Notes: generated by a model not told the origin, from the sequence alone. 64,000 bases of DNA from Butyrivibrio sp. (GCA_015056625.1 SVFY01000002.1:159488-223487); one strand, 5' to 3'; numbered from the stretch's first letter, positions 1 through 9,931 are shown. Numbers and translations are program-made.

Positions 1-2
1 AG

Positions 3-692
3 CCTACTTTAGACGGATATCGTACTATTATCCATACATCCAAGCTTTATCAGCCATTTGTAAACTCAGTTATTACAACTATCCTTGGAACACTCCTTGG
101 ACTTGTAATGAGTACTTTGGGAGGCTATGTACTTTCTCAGTATGATATGCCAGGAAGAAATGCCCTTGCGTATTTCCTTCTTTTCACCATGATCTTCTCA
201 GGTGGTATGATCCCTGAGTACTTGGTAATGAAGCAGCTTGGCCTTGTAAATAAAATGTGGATCCTGGTTGTTAAGCATGGTATGAATGTTTATAACCTGG
301 TTCTTATGAGAAACTTCTTTGAAGGCATTCCGGGATCACTGTTTGAAGCTGCCAAGATCGATGGATGTTCTCCGATGGGAATCTTCTTTAAGATCGTCCT
401 TCCTCTTTCAAAAGCAGCTCTTGCATCAATCGGACTTATGTTTGCAGTAACAGTATGGAATGACTATTCAACAGTACAGATATACATCACAAATCGTGAT
501 CAGGTTAACTTCCAGTATATTCTGAGAGTTATGGTCATGGATGGTGATACGCCAACTACAGCATATAAGGTATCTCAGAGTACACTTTATTACTCAGCTA
601 TCGTATGTGCGATCCTTCCTTTCATGCTTCTGTATCCTTTCCTTCAGAAGTACTTTGTAAAGGGTGTTAATGTTGGTGCTGTAAAAGAGTGA
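3..692 (+). CDS. Carbohydrate ABC transporter permease (CUT1/LplC-like), 5'-truncated by window edge
   Basis: Frame is open from position 3 (PTLDGYRTIIHTSKLYQPFVNSVITT...) into the listed ORF; EAAKIDGCSPMGIFFKIVLPLSKAAL matches the EAA permease loop; C-terminus typical of LplC-type permeases. Confidence 0.9.
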   Translation, partial: PTLDGYRTIIHTSKLYQPFVNSVITTILGTLLGLVMSTLGGYVLSQYDMPGRNALAYFLLFTMIFSGGMIPEYLVMKQLGLVNKMWILVVKHGMNVYNLVLMRNFFEGIPGSLFEAAKIDGCSPMGIFFKIVLPLSKAALASIGLMFAVTVWNDYSTVQIYITNRDQVNFQYILRVMVMDGDTPTTAYKVSQSTLYYSAIVCAILPFMLLYPFLQKYFVKGVNVGAVKE

Positions 693-711
693 TCAATTCT
701 TTCAAATGATA

Positions 712-745
712 AGCCGCTTAGGTACCTAAGCGGCTATTATTTTGA
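712..745 (+). terminator. Rho-independent terminator after the permease gene
   Basis: Perfect 24-nt palindrome AGCCGCTTAGGTACCTAAGCGGCT followed by attatttt. Confidence 0.8.
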
Positions 746-769
746 AAAGATGTAATTTAGGAGCTTGTT

Positions 770-1492
770 ATGAGACATATTTTCTGGGCAGGAGATTCAA
801 CAGTTGCCTGCAATAAGTTTAATACATATCCCCAGACCGGGATTGCTCAGGCTTTTGACAGATATACAAAAGAAGACGTGGTTATAGTCAACCATGCAGT
901 CAACGGCAGGAGTACCAAGAGCTTTATTGACGAGAGCAGGCTGGCTGCTATTTACAATGACATAACTGAAGGTGATTACCTTTTTATCCAGTTTGGTCAC
1001 AATGATGAAAAGATAAATGACCCCACAAGATACACTGACCCCCACGGTGAGTTTATCGTAAATCTTGGGAAATTTGTAAATGTAGCGAGAAATAAGAAAG
1101 CATATCCAGTGTTTATTACATCTGTTGAGAGAAGGCTCTTTGATGAAGAGGGAAAGCTTAAGCCTTCAGAACATACAGAGTACGTAAAGGGTATGAAGGA
1201 GGCTGGAGAAAAGTTTAATGTCCCGGTGGTGGATCTTTTTACTATGAGCCGAAGCTTTCTTGAAAAATGCGGAGATGAAGAATCCAGAAAGTACTACATG
1301 AATCTTAAAGAAGGTGAAGCTAAGTGGGCTCCTGAAGGACTTACTGACAATTCCCATCTTAAGTACGAGGGAGCAATGCTGTATGCGGGAATGATAGCAA
1401 AGGAACTTGTGGATCTTGGAGACCACTATGAGAGCCTTATTGCGGATAAGGTTATTCTTGATGGCTCCATGAACATAGAAACAAATGGATAA
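770..1492 (+). CDS. Rhamnogalacturonan acetylesterase-like SGNH/GDSL hydrolase (CE12-like), no signal peptide
   Basis: WAGDSTVA (block I), FGHNDEK (block III), DNSHLKYEGA (DxxH block V). Confidence 0.85.
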   Translation: MRHIFWAGDSTVACNKFNTYPQTGIAQAFDRYTKEDVVIVNHAVNGRSTKSFIDESRLAAIYNDITEGDYLFIQFGHNDEKINDPTRYTDPHGEFIVNLGKFVNVARNKKAYPVFITSVERRLFDEEGKLKPSEHTEYVKGMKEAGEKFNVPVVDLFTMSRSFLEKCGDEESRKYYMNLKEGEAKWAPEGLTDNSHLKYEGAMLYAGMIAKELVDLGDHYESLIADKVILDGSMNIETNG

Positions 1493-1504
1493 GGCGGTAG
1501 GAAT

Positions 1505-3136
1505 ATGAGATTATCAGATCTTGGAAATGGCAGATTTAGAAATCCTGTGCTTTTTGCAGATTACAGCGACCCTGACGTAATAAGAGTCGTTGATACTTTT
1601 TACATGACTGCCAGCAGCTTCAACTACACACCAGGTCTTCCAATACTTACTTCAAAGGACCTGGTAAACTGGGAGCTTGTTAATTATGCACTGGATAATA
1701 TCAAAGAGGAAAGATATGATATCCCAAGGCATTCAGAAGGAGTCTGGGCTCCGGCGATAAGATTTCATGACGATATGTTTTATATTTACTATGGAATGCC
1801 TGACGAAGGCTACTACGTAGTAAGAACTAAAGATCCCCTTGGTAAGTGGGATGAGCCGGTTTGTGTTCTTGAAGGAAAGGGACTTATAGATCCCTGTCCC
1901 TTCTGGGATGATGATGGAAAAGCCTATATTGTACATGGCTATGCCAAGAGCAGGATCGGGTTTAAGAGCATTCTTGGAATCTTTGAAATGAGTCCTGATG
2001 GACTTAAAGCTGTTTCAGAAGATCATTTCATTTTTGATGGTAATGACCCAAAACATCCTGCAGTTACAATTGAAGGCCCCAAGATCTATAAAAGAGATGG
2101 ATATTATTATATCTGGGCTCCAGCGGGAGGTGTAAGACCTGGATACCAGGTTGTGCTTAGAAGCCGTGATATTCATGGCCCTTACGAGATAAGGACAGTA
2201 TTAGACCAGGGCCGCAGCGTTATAAATGGACCTCATCAGGGAGGTCTTGTAGATACTGAGGATGGGAAAGAGTATTTCCTGCATTTTCAGGACAGAGGTC
2301 TCTACGGCAGGATATGCCACCTTCAGCCGGTTTCCTGGAAGGATGAATGGCCGGTAGTTGGAGACGATAAAACTGGAACCGGCTGCGGCGAACCGGTTTA
2401 TGAGATGGATATTCCTGTAAAAAGAGATGCTGGCTATGAGAGGACATATCTATCTTCATCAGATGACTTTGAAGGCGGAAAATATGGACTTATGTGGCAG
2501 TGGCTTGGAAACCACAATAGCTCTTTTTATGGGAAAACTGATAAAGAAAATGGACTTCGCCTATATGCTCTTAATCTTTCAAAGGAGAAAGAGCCAGTCA
2601 TTTGGAAAAGCGCCAATGTTCTGACTCAGAAGATAATATATCCGTTATTTGATTGTGACATAAGCTTTAGAGTCTTAAATCTTAAGGATGGAGACAGGGC
2701 AGGGGTATGCATGACTGGAGGGCAGTATATCACAGCCTATGTCGAAAGAACAAATGGCGATCTTGAGCTTAAGGTTGCAAAGTCTGTAGGCGGTGATGGC
2801 GATAAAAAAGAAGAAGTCTTTAGCTCTTTTTTGCTTAAAGAGGTAATTAAGGATCCTGAAGATATAAGTATCAGGATGAGATTTGGATATGATGAAGAAG
2901 TAAGCGGAGTTGATCTTTACTATCAGGATGTAAATGTTCCCTACAGCGGAAAGAATCCGCATCTGTCCATGTATCTGATCCTTCCTGATGGCGGTTTAAA
3001 GGATCTTTCCGTGAACTTTGAACCATTAGATCACACCTGGGTAGGAGCCAAGATCGGTATATTTGCGCTTTCTAAAAATGTAGCTAAGGATCCTGGCTTT
3101 GCTGATTTTCACTATGTGACTGTAAATGAATTGTAA
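1505..3136 (+). CDS. Glycoside hydrolase family 43 (beta-xylosidase / arabinofuranosidase-like) with C-terminal beta-sandwich
   Basis: YSDPDVIRV, LIDPCPFWDDDGKAYIVHG and TIEGPKIYKRDGYYYIWAPAGG fit the GH43 catalytic D/D/E motifs; no signal peptide. Confidence 0.9.
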   Translation: MRLSDLGNGRFRNPVLFADYSDPDVIRVVDTFYMTASSFNYTPGLPILTSKDLVNWELVNYALDNIKEERYDIPRHSEGVWAPAIRFHDDMFYIYYGMPDEGYYVVRTKDPLGKWDEPVCVLEGKGLIDPCPFWDDDGKAYIVHGYAKSRIGFKSILGIFEMSPDGLKAVSEDHFIFDGNDPKHPAVTIEGPKIYKRDGYYYIWAPAGGVRPGYQVVLRSRDIHGPYEIRTVLDQGRSVINGPHQGGLVDTEDGKEYFLHFQDRGLYGRICHLQPVSWKDEWPVVGDDKTGTGCGEPVYEMDIPVKRDAGYERTYLSSSDDFEGGKYGLMWQWLGNHNSSFYGKTDKENGLRLYALNLSKEKEPVIWKSANVLTQKIIYPLFDCDISFRVLNLKDGDRAGVCMTGGQYITAYVERTNGDLELKVAKSVGGDGDKKEEVFSSFLLKEVIKDPEDISIRMRFGYDEEVSGVDLYYQDVNVPYSGKNPHLSMYLILPDGGLKDLSVNFEPLDHTWVGAKIGIFALSKNVAKDPGFADFHYVTVNEL

Positions 3137-3154
3137 AGAGCTTTCGGGGGAAAT

Positions 3155-5095
3155 ATGGAACAATTCCAAAAGAAAAGACTTGCTTCATATATTGATGAAA
3201 AGGACCTTGGGAAAGTAAGGCAGATCCTTATAGATGACCCTAACCTGATTGATGCGGACCTGTTTTTTGCAGCGGCAAAAACAGGAGACTTGCCACTTGT
3301 AAGGTATCTTGTTGAGTACTCAAGGATAAGCCTTAATGAATATGACAGTGACCACAGACATGTGCTTTTTTATGCTGCTATGTCAGGAAATCTGGAACTA
3401 TTTAAATATCTTGTTGAAAAGTGCGGTATGGACCCTCTTGAGGGGGATAAAAATCTTATTACCTGCTGGGATATTGTCCATGACAGTTTTCCAGAGATCG
3501 ATAAGTATCTGGAAGAGAGATTTAAAGCAGGATATGAGCAATTTTACAAAAATCCCATAAGAACAGGCTTTTTCCCGGATCCTTCAATCTGCAGAGTTGG
3601 AAGTGACTACTACATGGTAAATTCTTCCTTTATCTTTTTTCCATGTATTCCAATTTCTCACTCAAGGGACCTTGTTCACTGGGAAATAATCGGTCATGCC
3701 ATCACTGATCCAAAGTGGGCTTATCTGGATAAGCTGGAAGGTGGACGAGGCTACTGGGCTCCTGATATTTCTTACCATGATGGAAGATTTTATATTACAG
3801 CAACCTACAGGCTAAACGATGTTCCACCGGTGTATAGGCGCCAGATCGTGGTATCTTCAGACAAACCACAGGGCCCTTACACAGAGCCTGTATTCATAGA
3901 CGAAGATGGCATCGATCCCAGTATTTTTAATGACGATGACGGGAAAAGATACATGCTCCTAAACAGAGGAGCCAGGATATTTGAGCTTGATAAGACTGCA
4001 ACCAAAAAGATATCTGACGCGACGCTTTTGTTTTATGGAGACCATAAGAGAGCTCCTGAGGGCCCCCATCTTTATAAAAAGGATGGCTATTACTACCTTT
4101 TGGAGGCAGAGGGCGGAACAGGCCCAGGCCACAGGGTGACTGTGTCAAGGTCAAAAGAGCTTTTTGGAGAATATACTCCCTGTCCCTATAACCCCATAAT
4201 GAGGCAAAAGGACGATAAAGCAGCCCTTCAAAGATGTGGCCACGGTGATCTTGTGGATACCCCTGATGGCAGATGGTACATGGTATATCTTTGCGGCAGG
4301 ATGATAGGAGATGGATACAGCGTTTTAGGAAGAGAAACAGCACTTGATCCTGTCACCTGGACGCCTGATGGCTGGCCTTTAGTTAATGATCTTAAGGGTC
4401 CGTCTGCTATGCAGAAAAAGCCATTTCCAGAAATTGAAGCTGCTGAAAATATGAACACGTCCGAGATTTCCCCTTGCGGACTATTTTTGGATCACATGAC
4501 ACCAAGACCTTTTGAAGATGGTGCGGTAAAATGCAGTGTGACTTATGAAAATGGAACAGCTATAAGAAGCTATGCTATAAGGGGTAGCAGACATGCACTT
4601 TCAAAAGTGGAAAGCAGAAATATTGTGCTAAGAAGGCAGACCTCTTTTAAATTCAGATATAGCGTTTTATTAGATATTCCGCAAATGCATGAAGGGCAGA
4701 GCGCAGGAATAACAGGTTACTACGATGAGAATACTTTTTTCGAGTTTGGAATAATGAAAAAAGAAGGCGGCATTTATGTTTACTCAAATGAGCATATTGG
4801 CGATCGGGATAAGACTATTATCAGTGATGCTGCAATACCTGAAGTTACAGAAGCTGTCTGCTTTAACGTGGACACGGATTACTTTACAAGGGTGCTGTCA
4901 TATAGTACCTTGAGTAGTGGAAAAACCAGTCATGCAAAGATACATGTAACACTTGAGAATGTAAATTATCTTTGTGATGAGGGACTTAAAAAGGGCAAGA
5001 GATTTACAGGTGCGCTTGTTGGCATGTATGCAGTTCGCCTGGCAGAAGAGCTTACAGCGTTCTTTCATCATGAAAAGTACGAGGATTTAATATAA
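3155..5095 (+). CDS. Ankyrin-repeat / glycoside hydrolase family 43 fusion protein
   Basis: N-terminal ~125 aa with ankyrin-like repeats (LFFAAAKTGDLPLVRYLVEYSRISLNEYDSDHRHVLFYAAMSGNLELFKYLVEKCGMDP), then GH43 motifs FFPDPSICRV, GIDPSIFNDDDGKRYML, APEGPHLYKKDGYYYLLEA. Confidence 0.88.
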   Translation: MEQFQKKRLASYIDEKDLGKVRQILIDDPNLIDADLFFAAAKTGDLPLVRYLVEYSRISLNEYDSDHRHVLFYAAMSGNLELFKYLVEKCGMDPLEGDKNLITCWDIVHDSFPEIDKYLEERFKAGYEQFYKNPIRTGFFPDPSICRVGSDYYMVNSSFIFFPCIPISHSRDLVHWEIIGHAITDPKWAYLDKLEGGRGYWAPDISYHDGRFYITATYRLNDVPPVYRRQIVVSSDKPQGPYTEPVFIDEDGIDPSIFNDDDGKRYMLLNRGARIFELDKTATKKISDATLLFYGDHKRAPEGPHLYKKDGYYYLLEAEGGTGPGHRVTVSRSKELFGEYTPCPYNPIMRQKDDKAALQRCGHGDLVDTPDGRWYMVYLCGRMIGDGYSVLGRETALDPVTWTPDGWPLVNDLKGPSAMQKKPFPEIEAAENMNTSEISPCGLFLDHMTPRPFEDGAVKCSVTYENGTAIRSYAIRGSRHALSKVESRNIVLRRQTSFKFRYSVLLDIPQMHEGQSAGITGYYDENTFFEFGIMKKEGGIYVYSNEHIGDRDKTIISDAAIPEVTEAVCFNVDTDYFTRVLSYSTLSSGKTSHAKIHVTLENVNYLCDEGLKKGKRFTGALVGMYAVRLAEELTAFFHHEKYEDLI

Positions 5096-5097
5096 CC

Positions 5098-6873
5098 ATG
5101 GGAAATACTAATCATGATACATCGGTATATTTTGAAAGCTATGAAAAACACAAAGGAAAGCCCTTAATGATACTTATTGGGCTATATAAAGGAATGTACT
5201 CCAATTTCTTCTGGTCCACATTCTTTTATATAATAAAGCACAGCCCTGTATGGGTGCTTCCAATAGTTACTGCAAACATCATAAACAGTGTCACAAATGC
5301 TGATCCTAATGTTTACAGGATAATTGCCCTGGATGCTGTTTTGATGGTAATTCTTTTGATACTAAACGTTCCAATGAATCAGCTTCATATTCATTTTAGG
5401 AGCAGAGCGGTAAGGAAAGTTGAAGCAGGTCTTAGAAGTGCACTTGTTCATAAGATCCAGGTTTTATCCATACCACATCAAAAGGAGATGCTCTCAGGAA
5501 GACTTCAGTCCAAGATAATAAGGGATGTGGAGTCTGTGGAGACACTTTCAGATCAGCTTTTTGTATCACTTATCAATATATTCATAAACGTGATCGTTGC
5601 TCTTTCTGTAACTATTTCTAAGAGTATTATTGTTTTTTTGTTTTTTCTGTTTACAGTTCCTATTGCTGCGGTACTGGTTGTTGGCTTTAAAAAGCCAATA
5701 AAGAAGCACAATCAGAAGTTCAGAAAAGAGATGGAAGAAACCAGCGCCAAGGTTATGGAGATGGTGCAGCTGGTTCCTGTAACAAGGGCCCACGGTCTTG
5801 AAAATGAAGAGATAAGCAGGATGGATACCCAGGTGGATCTAATTGCCCAGGCTGGCTATTCCCTGGATATCATACAGGGGCAGTTCGGAGCTGTAAGCTG
5901 GGCTATTTTCCAGATAGCTCAGGTTCTTTGCCTTACCTTTACCGCTGTTTTGTCTGTAAAAGGAAAGGTTCAGGTTGGAGATGTGGTCCTGTACCAGAGC
6001 TACTTCACTACCATCGTAGGTCAGATATCATCTCTTTTGACACTTCTTCCAATAATTTCAAAGGGCCTTGAGTCAGTTACAAGTATTGGCGAGATTTTAG
6101 AGTCACCCTATGTTGAAGACACAGAAGGTAAAAGCGATATTGGCCCATTAAAGGGAGAGTTTGATTTTGAAAACATTGGCTATGCTTATCCTGACAGCCA
6201 GGATGAGATAATTTCAGGGCTTACATTTCACGTAAATCCTGGAGAAACTGTTGCCTTTGTTGGCGAGTCCGGGGCAGGAAAGAGTACCATCATGAACCTT
6301 CTTGTGGGCTTTGGAATGCCATCTAGTGGTAAACTTCTTATTGATGGCAGGGACATAAAGGATATAAGCCTTCAGAGCTACAGAAAACAGCTTGCAGTTG
6401 TTCCTCAGAACACCATTCTTTTTTCAGGGACAATAAGAGATAATATTCTTTATGGAGCCAGTGATATATCTGAGGAAAAGCTTTCCCAGGTCATTGAAGA
6501 AGCCGGGCTTAAAAGCGTTATAGATAAGCTTCCTGCTGGGCTTGATACTGTGGTAGGAGAGCACGGCGATAAGCTATCCGGAGGACAAAAACAAAGGATT
6601 TCTATAGCAAGAGCCCTTATAAGAAACCCCAAGGTAATCCTGCTTGACGAGGCTACATCAGCTCTTGATGCTATCTCAGAAAAAGAAGTCAGCTACGCCC
6701 TTGACCATATTTCAAGCAAGTGTACAACCTTCATTGTGGCCCACAGGCTGGCAACCATAGAAAAGGCTGACAAGATAATCGTTATTGATAATGGCACCAT
6801 TGCTGAGGTTGGAAGCTTTAAAGAGCTCATGGATAAAAAGGGAATATTCTACAGAATGGAGATGACAAAATGA
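5098..6873 (+). CDS. ABC transporter half-molecule, fused TM and ATP-binding domains (exporter-type)
   Basis: Six-TM N-terminal domain; Walker A GESGAGKST; signature LSGGQKQR; Walker B VILLDEATSALD; H-loop VAHRLAT. Confidence 0.92.
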   Translation: MGNTNHDTSVYFESYEKHKGKPLMILIGLYKGMYSNFFWSTFFYIIKHSPVWVLPIVTANIINSVTNADPNVYRIIALDAVLMVILLILNVPMNQLHIHFRSRAVRKVEAGLRSALVHKIQVLSIPHQKEMLSGRLQSKIIRDVESVETLSDQLFVSLINIFINVIVALSVTISKSIIVFLFFLFTVPIAAVLVVGFKKPIKKHNQKFRKEMEETSAKVMEMVQLVPVTRAHGLENEEISRMDTQVDLIAQAGYSLDIIQGQFGAVSWAIFQIAQVLCLTFTAVLSVKGKVQVGDVVLYQSYFTTIVGQISSLLTLLPIISKGLESVTSIGEILESPYVEDTEGKSDIGPLKGEFDFENIGYAYPDSQDEIISGLTFHVNPGETVAFVGESGAGKSTIMNLLVGFGMPSSGKLLIDGRDIKDISLQSYRKQLAVVPQNTILFSGTIRDNILYGASDISEEKLSQVIEEAGLKSVIDKLPAGLDTVVGEHGDKLSGGQKQRISIARALIRNPKVILLDEATSALDAISEKEVSYALDHISSKCTTFIVAHRLATIEKADKIIVIDNGTIAEVGSFKELMDKKGIFYRMEMTK

Positions 6874-7712
6874 TGCAATTAGGAATAAGATTTCACGACA
6901 CAAAAGAGATTCCATTTGAAGACAGACTTAAAAGTATCAAAGATCAGGGCTTTGACTGCGTTCATATAGCTCTTTCAAAGGTACCTGGTTTTACTGCCGA
7001 TACAGACGCACTTAATCCTGGTTATGCAATGTATTTGAGAAATGCTTTCAGGAAGGCTGACCTGGATGTGGCAGTTCTTGGCTGCTATCTTAATCTTGCA
7101 AATCCCAATCAGGAAGCCCTTAAAAAGACTCAGGAGAAGTATTTTGCTCACCTGCGATTTGCCAGCATCCTTGGATGTGGCATGGTGGGAACAGAGACTG
7201 GTGCTCCAAATGAAGCATATTCCTATGACAAGGAGGCCTGCCATTCAAAAGAGGCTCTGGAAACCTTTATTACAGGCTTAAAGCCTGTTGTAAAGTGTGC
7301 TGAAAATATGGGCGTGATCATTGCCATCGAGCCAGTTTACAGACACATAGTCTATGATGCAAAAAGGGCAAGAGAGGTACTTGACAGGATTGAGTCACCT
7401 AATCTTCAGATAATATTTGATCCGGTAAACCTTCTTTGGACCGACAACTATGAAAACAGATATGAAGTTATTGATGAGGCCATAGACCTTCTTGGGAAGG
7501 ATATCGCCATGATACACCTGAAGGATTCGATCCTTATGGAGGATAGCGTAAAGAGCGTCGGCTGCGGATTTGGTGAGATGAAGTATGACAGTATCATAAA
7601 ATTCGCACTGGAGAAAAAGCCTTTTATTCACGCAACTTTAGAAGATACCAAGCCTGAAACAGCAGCGCAGTCCCTTAAGTGTATAAAAGATGTGATAGCT
7701 TCCTTATCATAA
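6870..7712 (+). CDS. Sugar phosphate isomerase/epimerase (xylose isomerase-like TIM barrel)
   Basis: IIAIEPVYRHIVYDA, LQIIFDPVNLLW, IAMIHLKDS motifs; overlaps upstream stop by 4 nt (ATGA). Confidence 0.85.
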   Translation: MMQLGIRFHDTKEIPFEDRLKSIKDQGFDCVHIALSKVPGFTADTDALNPGYAMYLRNAFRKADLDVAVLGCYLNLANPNQEALKKTQEKYFAHLRFASILGCGMVGTETGAPNEAYSYDKEACHSKEALETFITGLKPVVKCAENMGVIIAIEPVYRHIVYDAKRAREVLDRIESPNLQIIFDPVNLLWTDNYENRYEVIDEAIDLLGKDIAMIHLKDSILMEDSVKSVGCGFGEMKYDSIIKFALEKKPFIHATLEDTKPETAAQSLKCIKDVIASLS

Positions 7713-7715
7713 AAA

Positions 7716-7747
7716 CAGGCCCCTGACTTAAATGTCAGGGGCTTTTA
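7716..7747. terminator. Bidirectional rho-independent terminator between convergent genes
   Basis: cccctgac-ttaaat-gtcagggg flanked by A-run and T-run. Confidence 0.85.
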
Positions 7748-9859
7748 TCATTTCTGCAGATGCTCAAGCTGTTTTGTCAGGACATCTGGAACTTCGATCT
7801 CATCCTTCTTGAGCTTATGTATAGCGTTGCTTATAGGCTTGGCAACATTGTTTATGTGGGCTACGTAGTGGTTTATGAGTTCGGTGTACTGAGGGTTATC
7901 GCTTAGTTTTTCCCTTACTTCCTTTGAGAAAGGACAGAAGGTAAACAGAATTTCTCTTGCAACTTTATTGAGCCTTGGTGAACTGTTTGACTCAAATTTT
8001 ATATAGGCAAGATAATCGCCAATAAAGACATTTTTGTAGTTGTTAGAGAACTTTTTTAGGTCTGTTCTAAGCTTTTCTTTGTTCTCAGAAGACAGAGCAG
8101 AGTTCTTTTTAAAGAACTGAAGATAATCGCAGTACATGGAGGTCAGGGACGGATCTGTGACATCGTTCCAGTGAACGCCCTGAACTGTCTTGCACATTTC
8201 CCATCTGAATTCTCCAAAGAGCTTTATCATGGACTCTTCGGTGTTTTCTGTATTGAAGATAGAAACGATCATTCTTGCTTTGGTTCTTCTGTTCTTGCCA
8301 TTTATTTCCTGCCAAAGACTTGCTCTGCTTCCTACATTTGGCATCAGGATCATGTAAGGAGTTATATCATCGTCATAGTAGAGCTGTGTGATCCCGATCT
8401 CAGGATCTGAAAATACAGCCTGCCTGCAAAATACGCTGTAATCAATGGATCTTATCATTTCAAAGTAGCCATTTACCTTGCTTGATGTAAGGTATGCCAT
8501 ATCGAGAGGGCGAAGCACGTTCTGGGAGTCAAACACAGGAACAAAGGATGAGATCCTTCCGAAGGTCATTCTGTTACCAAGTGAAAAGAGATTATGGATC
8601 TCGAATTCCAGACGCTTCATGGAATTGTTCATCATAGCTTCCATCTGTGCTTCATTTATTGACCCGCTGGTTTTTTGCTCCCTTAGGTATGTGGGCCAGT
8701 CCTGATCAAATTCGTTCTTGGATGGATCAGCTTCCAGCATATAGACCTTTTTGAGCCACTCGTATAAGAGCAGTACATTTCCGTCAGGATCGGGAGTGTA
8801 GGACTTTGCCATGTTGCACAGGATGGTAGTATTTTTTTCTCCTGCCAGTTCTTCATCAACAAAACCAAACATGAAGAACATCTTAAGCTCTATAGGAAGG
8901 TTTTCATCTGTAAGACTCTTTAAAAAGCATGGAGTGAAGATCTCATAAAATGAAGTGGTAATATTCCTTCTAAGTGCTCTGGCTTCATCGGATGAGTCAT
9001 ATCTGTTTTCGTTAGCTTTAAATTCTGATATCTGTTCTTCGAATTTAGCAGCTGTTTCCGGTGGAACAGCAGAGTAGTTCAAAATAGTTGTAAGGGCATT
9101 GACGATGGTAGTAGCGGGCTCTCCGCCAGACTCTGATCTTTCAAGGTCATCCAGCTTTGCCCTTATCATCTTCATGGTCTGCCTGAAGGCTGTGGTCTTT
9201 TTGTTTAAGGTTTTTCTATAGGCATTTATTTCCTGAACATCCTCTGAAAGTCCATTGTAAATGGTGAAAGAAGTCATGACTATTCCGACAGCTATGTCCA
9301 TGCTTAAGGGATAGAAGACCTTTTTTAGTGATGCTTCATTGTCCTTTAAACTGCGGCAATAATTTACTGCCCACTCAGGAATCCTTCTGGGCTTTTCAGG
9401 AGCAATTATTTCCTCCATTTCAGGGAATGGCTTTTCTGGTTCGCCAACCTTAATGCAAAGACTTGGGTAATCAGCATAGTCTGCCATAAGCTTCTCATAT
9501 TCACCAATGGCAATGTCGTATTCCTGGTCAAAAACAGCGCAAACAGAAGTAGCACTGCTTATGGCTGTGCTTGCCAGTATAGGAGCTATTTTGGGATTGC
9601 TTCGGATAATGTTAGGAATATCGTCTAAAGATTCAAAGGGATATGAATAGACAGCAGATTCTTCTAGTGCTTCATAGGTATAGATATAGGGCTTTCCCGG
9701 TTTTTCAACAGCGCCGGCAAAACCACCTACTGTAAGCTTTATATCAGTATTTATGCTGGATACTTTTATTGATCCTTTTATGACGACTTCAATGGAATTA
9801 ACTTCATCTGTGCCCGCTTTATGAAGTATCTGACCTTTTTCAAGTTTAAGAATGCCCAT
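7748..9859 (-). CDS. Uncharacterised 703-aa protein with N-terminal cyclic-nucleotide-binding-like domain
   Basis: N-terminal MGILKLEKGQILHKAGTDEVNSIEVVIKGSIKVSS...AALEESAVYSYPFESL resembles a cNMP-binding beta-roll; remainder matches no family I recognise. Confidence 0.65.
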   Translation of the reverse strand: MGILKLEKGQILHKAGTDEVNSIEVVIKGSIKVSSINTDIKLTVGGFAGAVEKPGKPYIYTYEALEESAVYSYPFESLDDIPNIIRSNPKIAPILASTAISSATSVCAVFDQEYDIAIGEYEKLMADYADYPSLCIKVGEPEKPFPEMEEIIAPEKPRRIPEWAVNYCRSLKDNEASLKKVFYPLSMDIAVGIVMTSFTIYNGLSEDVQEINAYRKTLNKKTTAFRQTMKMIRAKLDDLERSESGGEPATTIVNALTTILNYSAVPPETAAKFEEQISEFKANENRYDSSDEARALRRNITTSFYEIFTPCFLKSLTDENLPIELKMFFMFGFVDEELAGEKNTTILCNMAKSYTPDPDGNVLLLYEWLKKVYMLEADPSKNEFDQDWPTYLREQKTSGSINEAQMEAMMNNSMKRLEFEIHNLFSLGNRMTFGRISSFVPVFDSQNVLRPLDMAYLTSSKVNGYFEMIRSIDYSVFCRQAVFSDPEIGITQLYYDDDITPYMILMPNVGSRASLWQEINGKNRRTKARMIVSIFNTENTEESMIKLFGEFRWEMCKTVQGVHWNDVTDPSLTSMYCDYLQFFKKNSALSSENKEKLRTDLKKFSNNYKNVFIGDYLAYIKFESNSSPRLNKVAREILFTFCPFSKEVREKLSDNPQYTELINHYVAHINNVAKPISNAIHKLKKDEIEVPDVLTKQLEHLQK

Positions 9860-9931
9860 AAGACCTCCATGACGATATAATCATCTAATATATATGTTAT
9901 TACGTTCAGAGGCATACTTCAAGCATTATAA

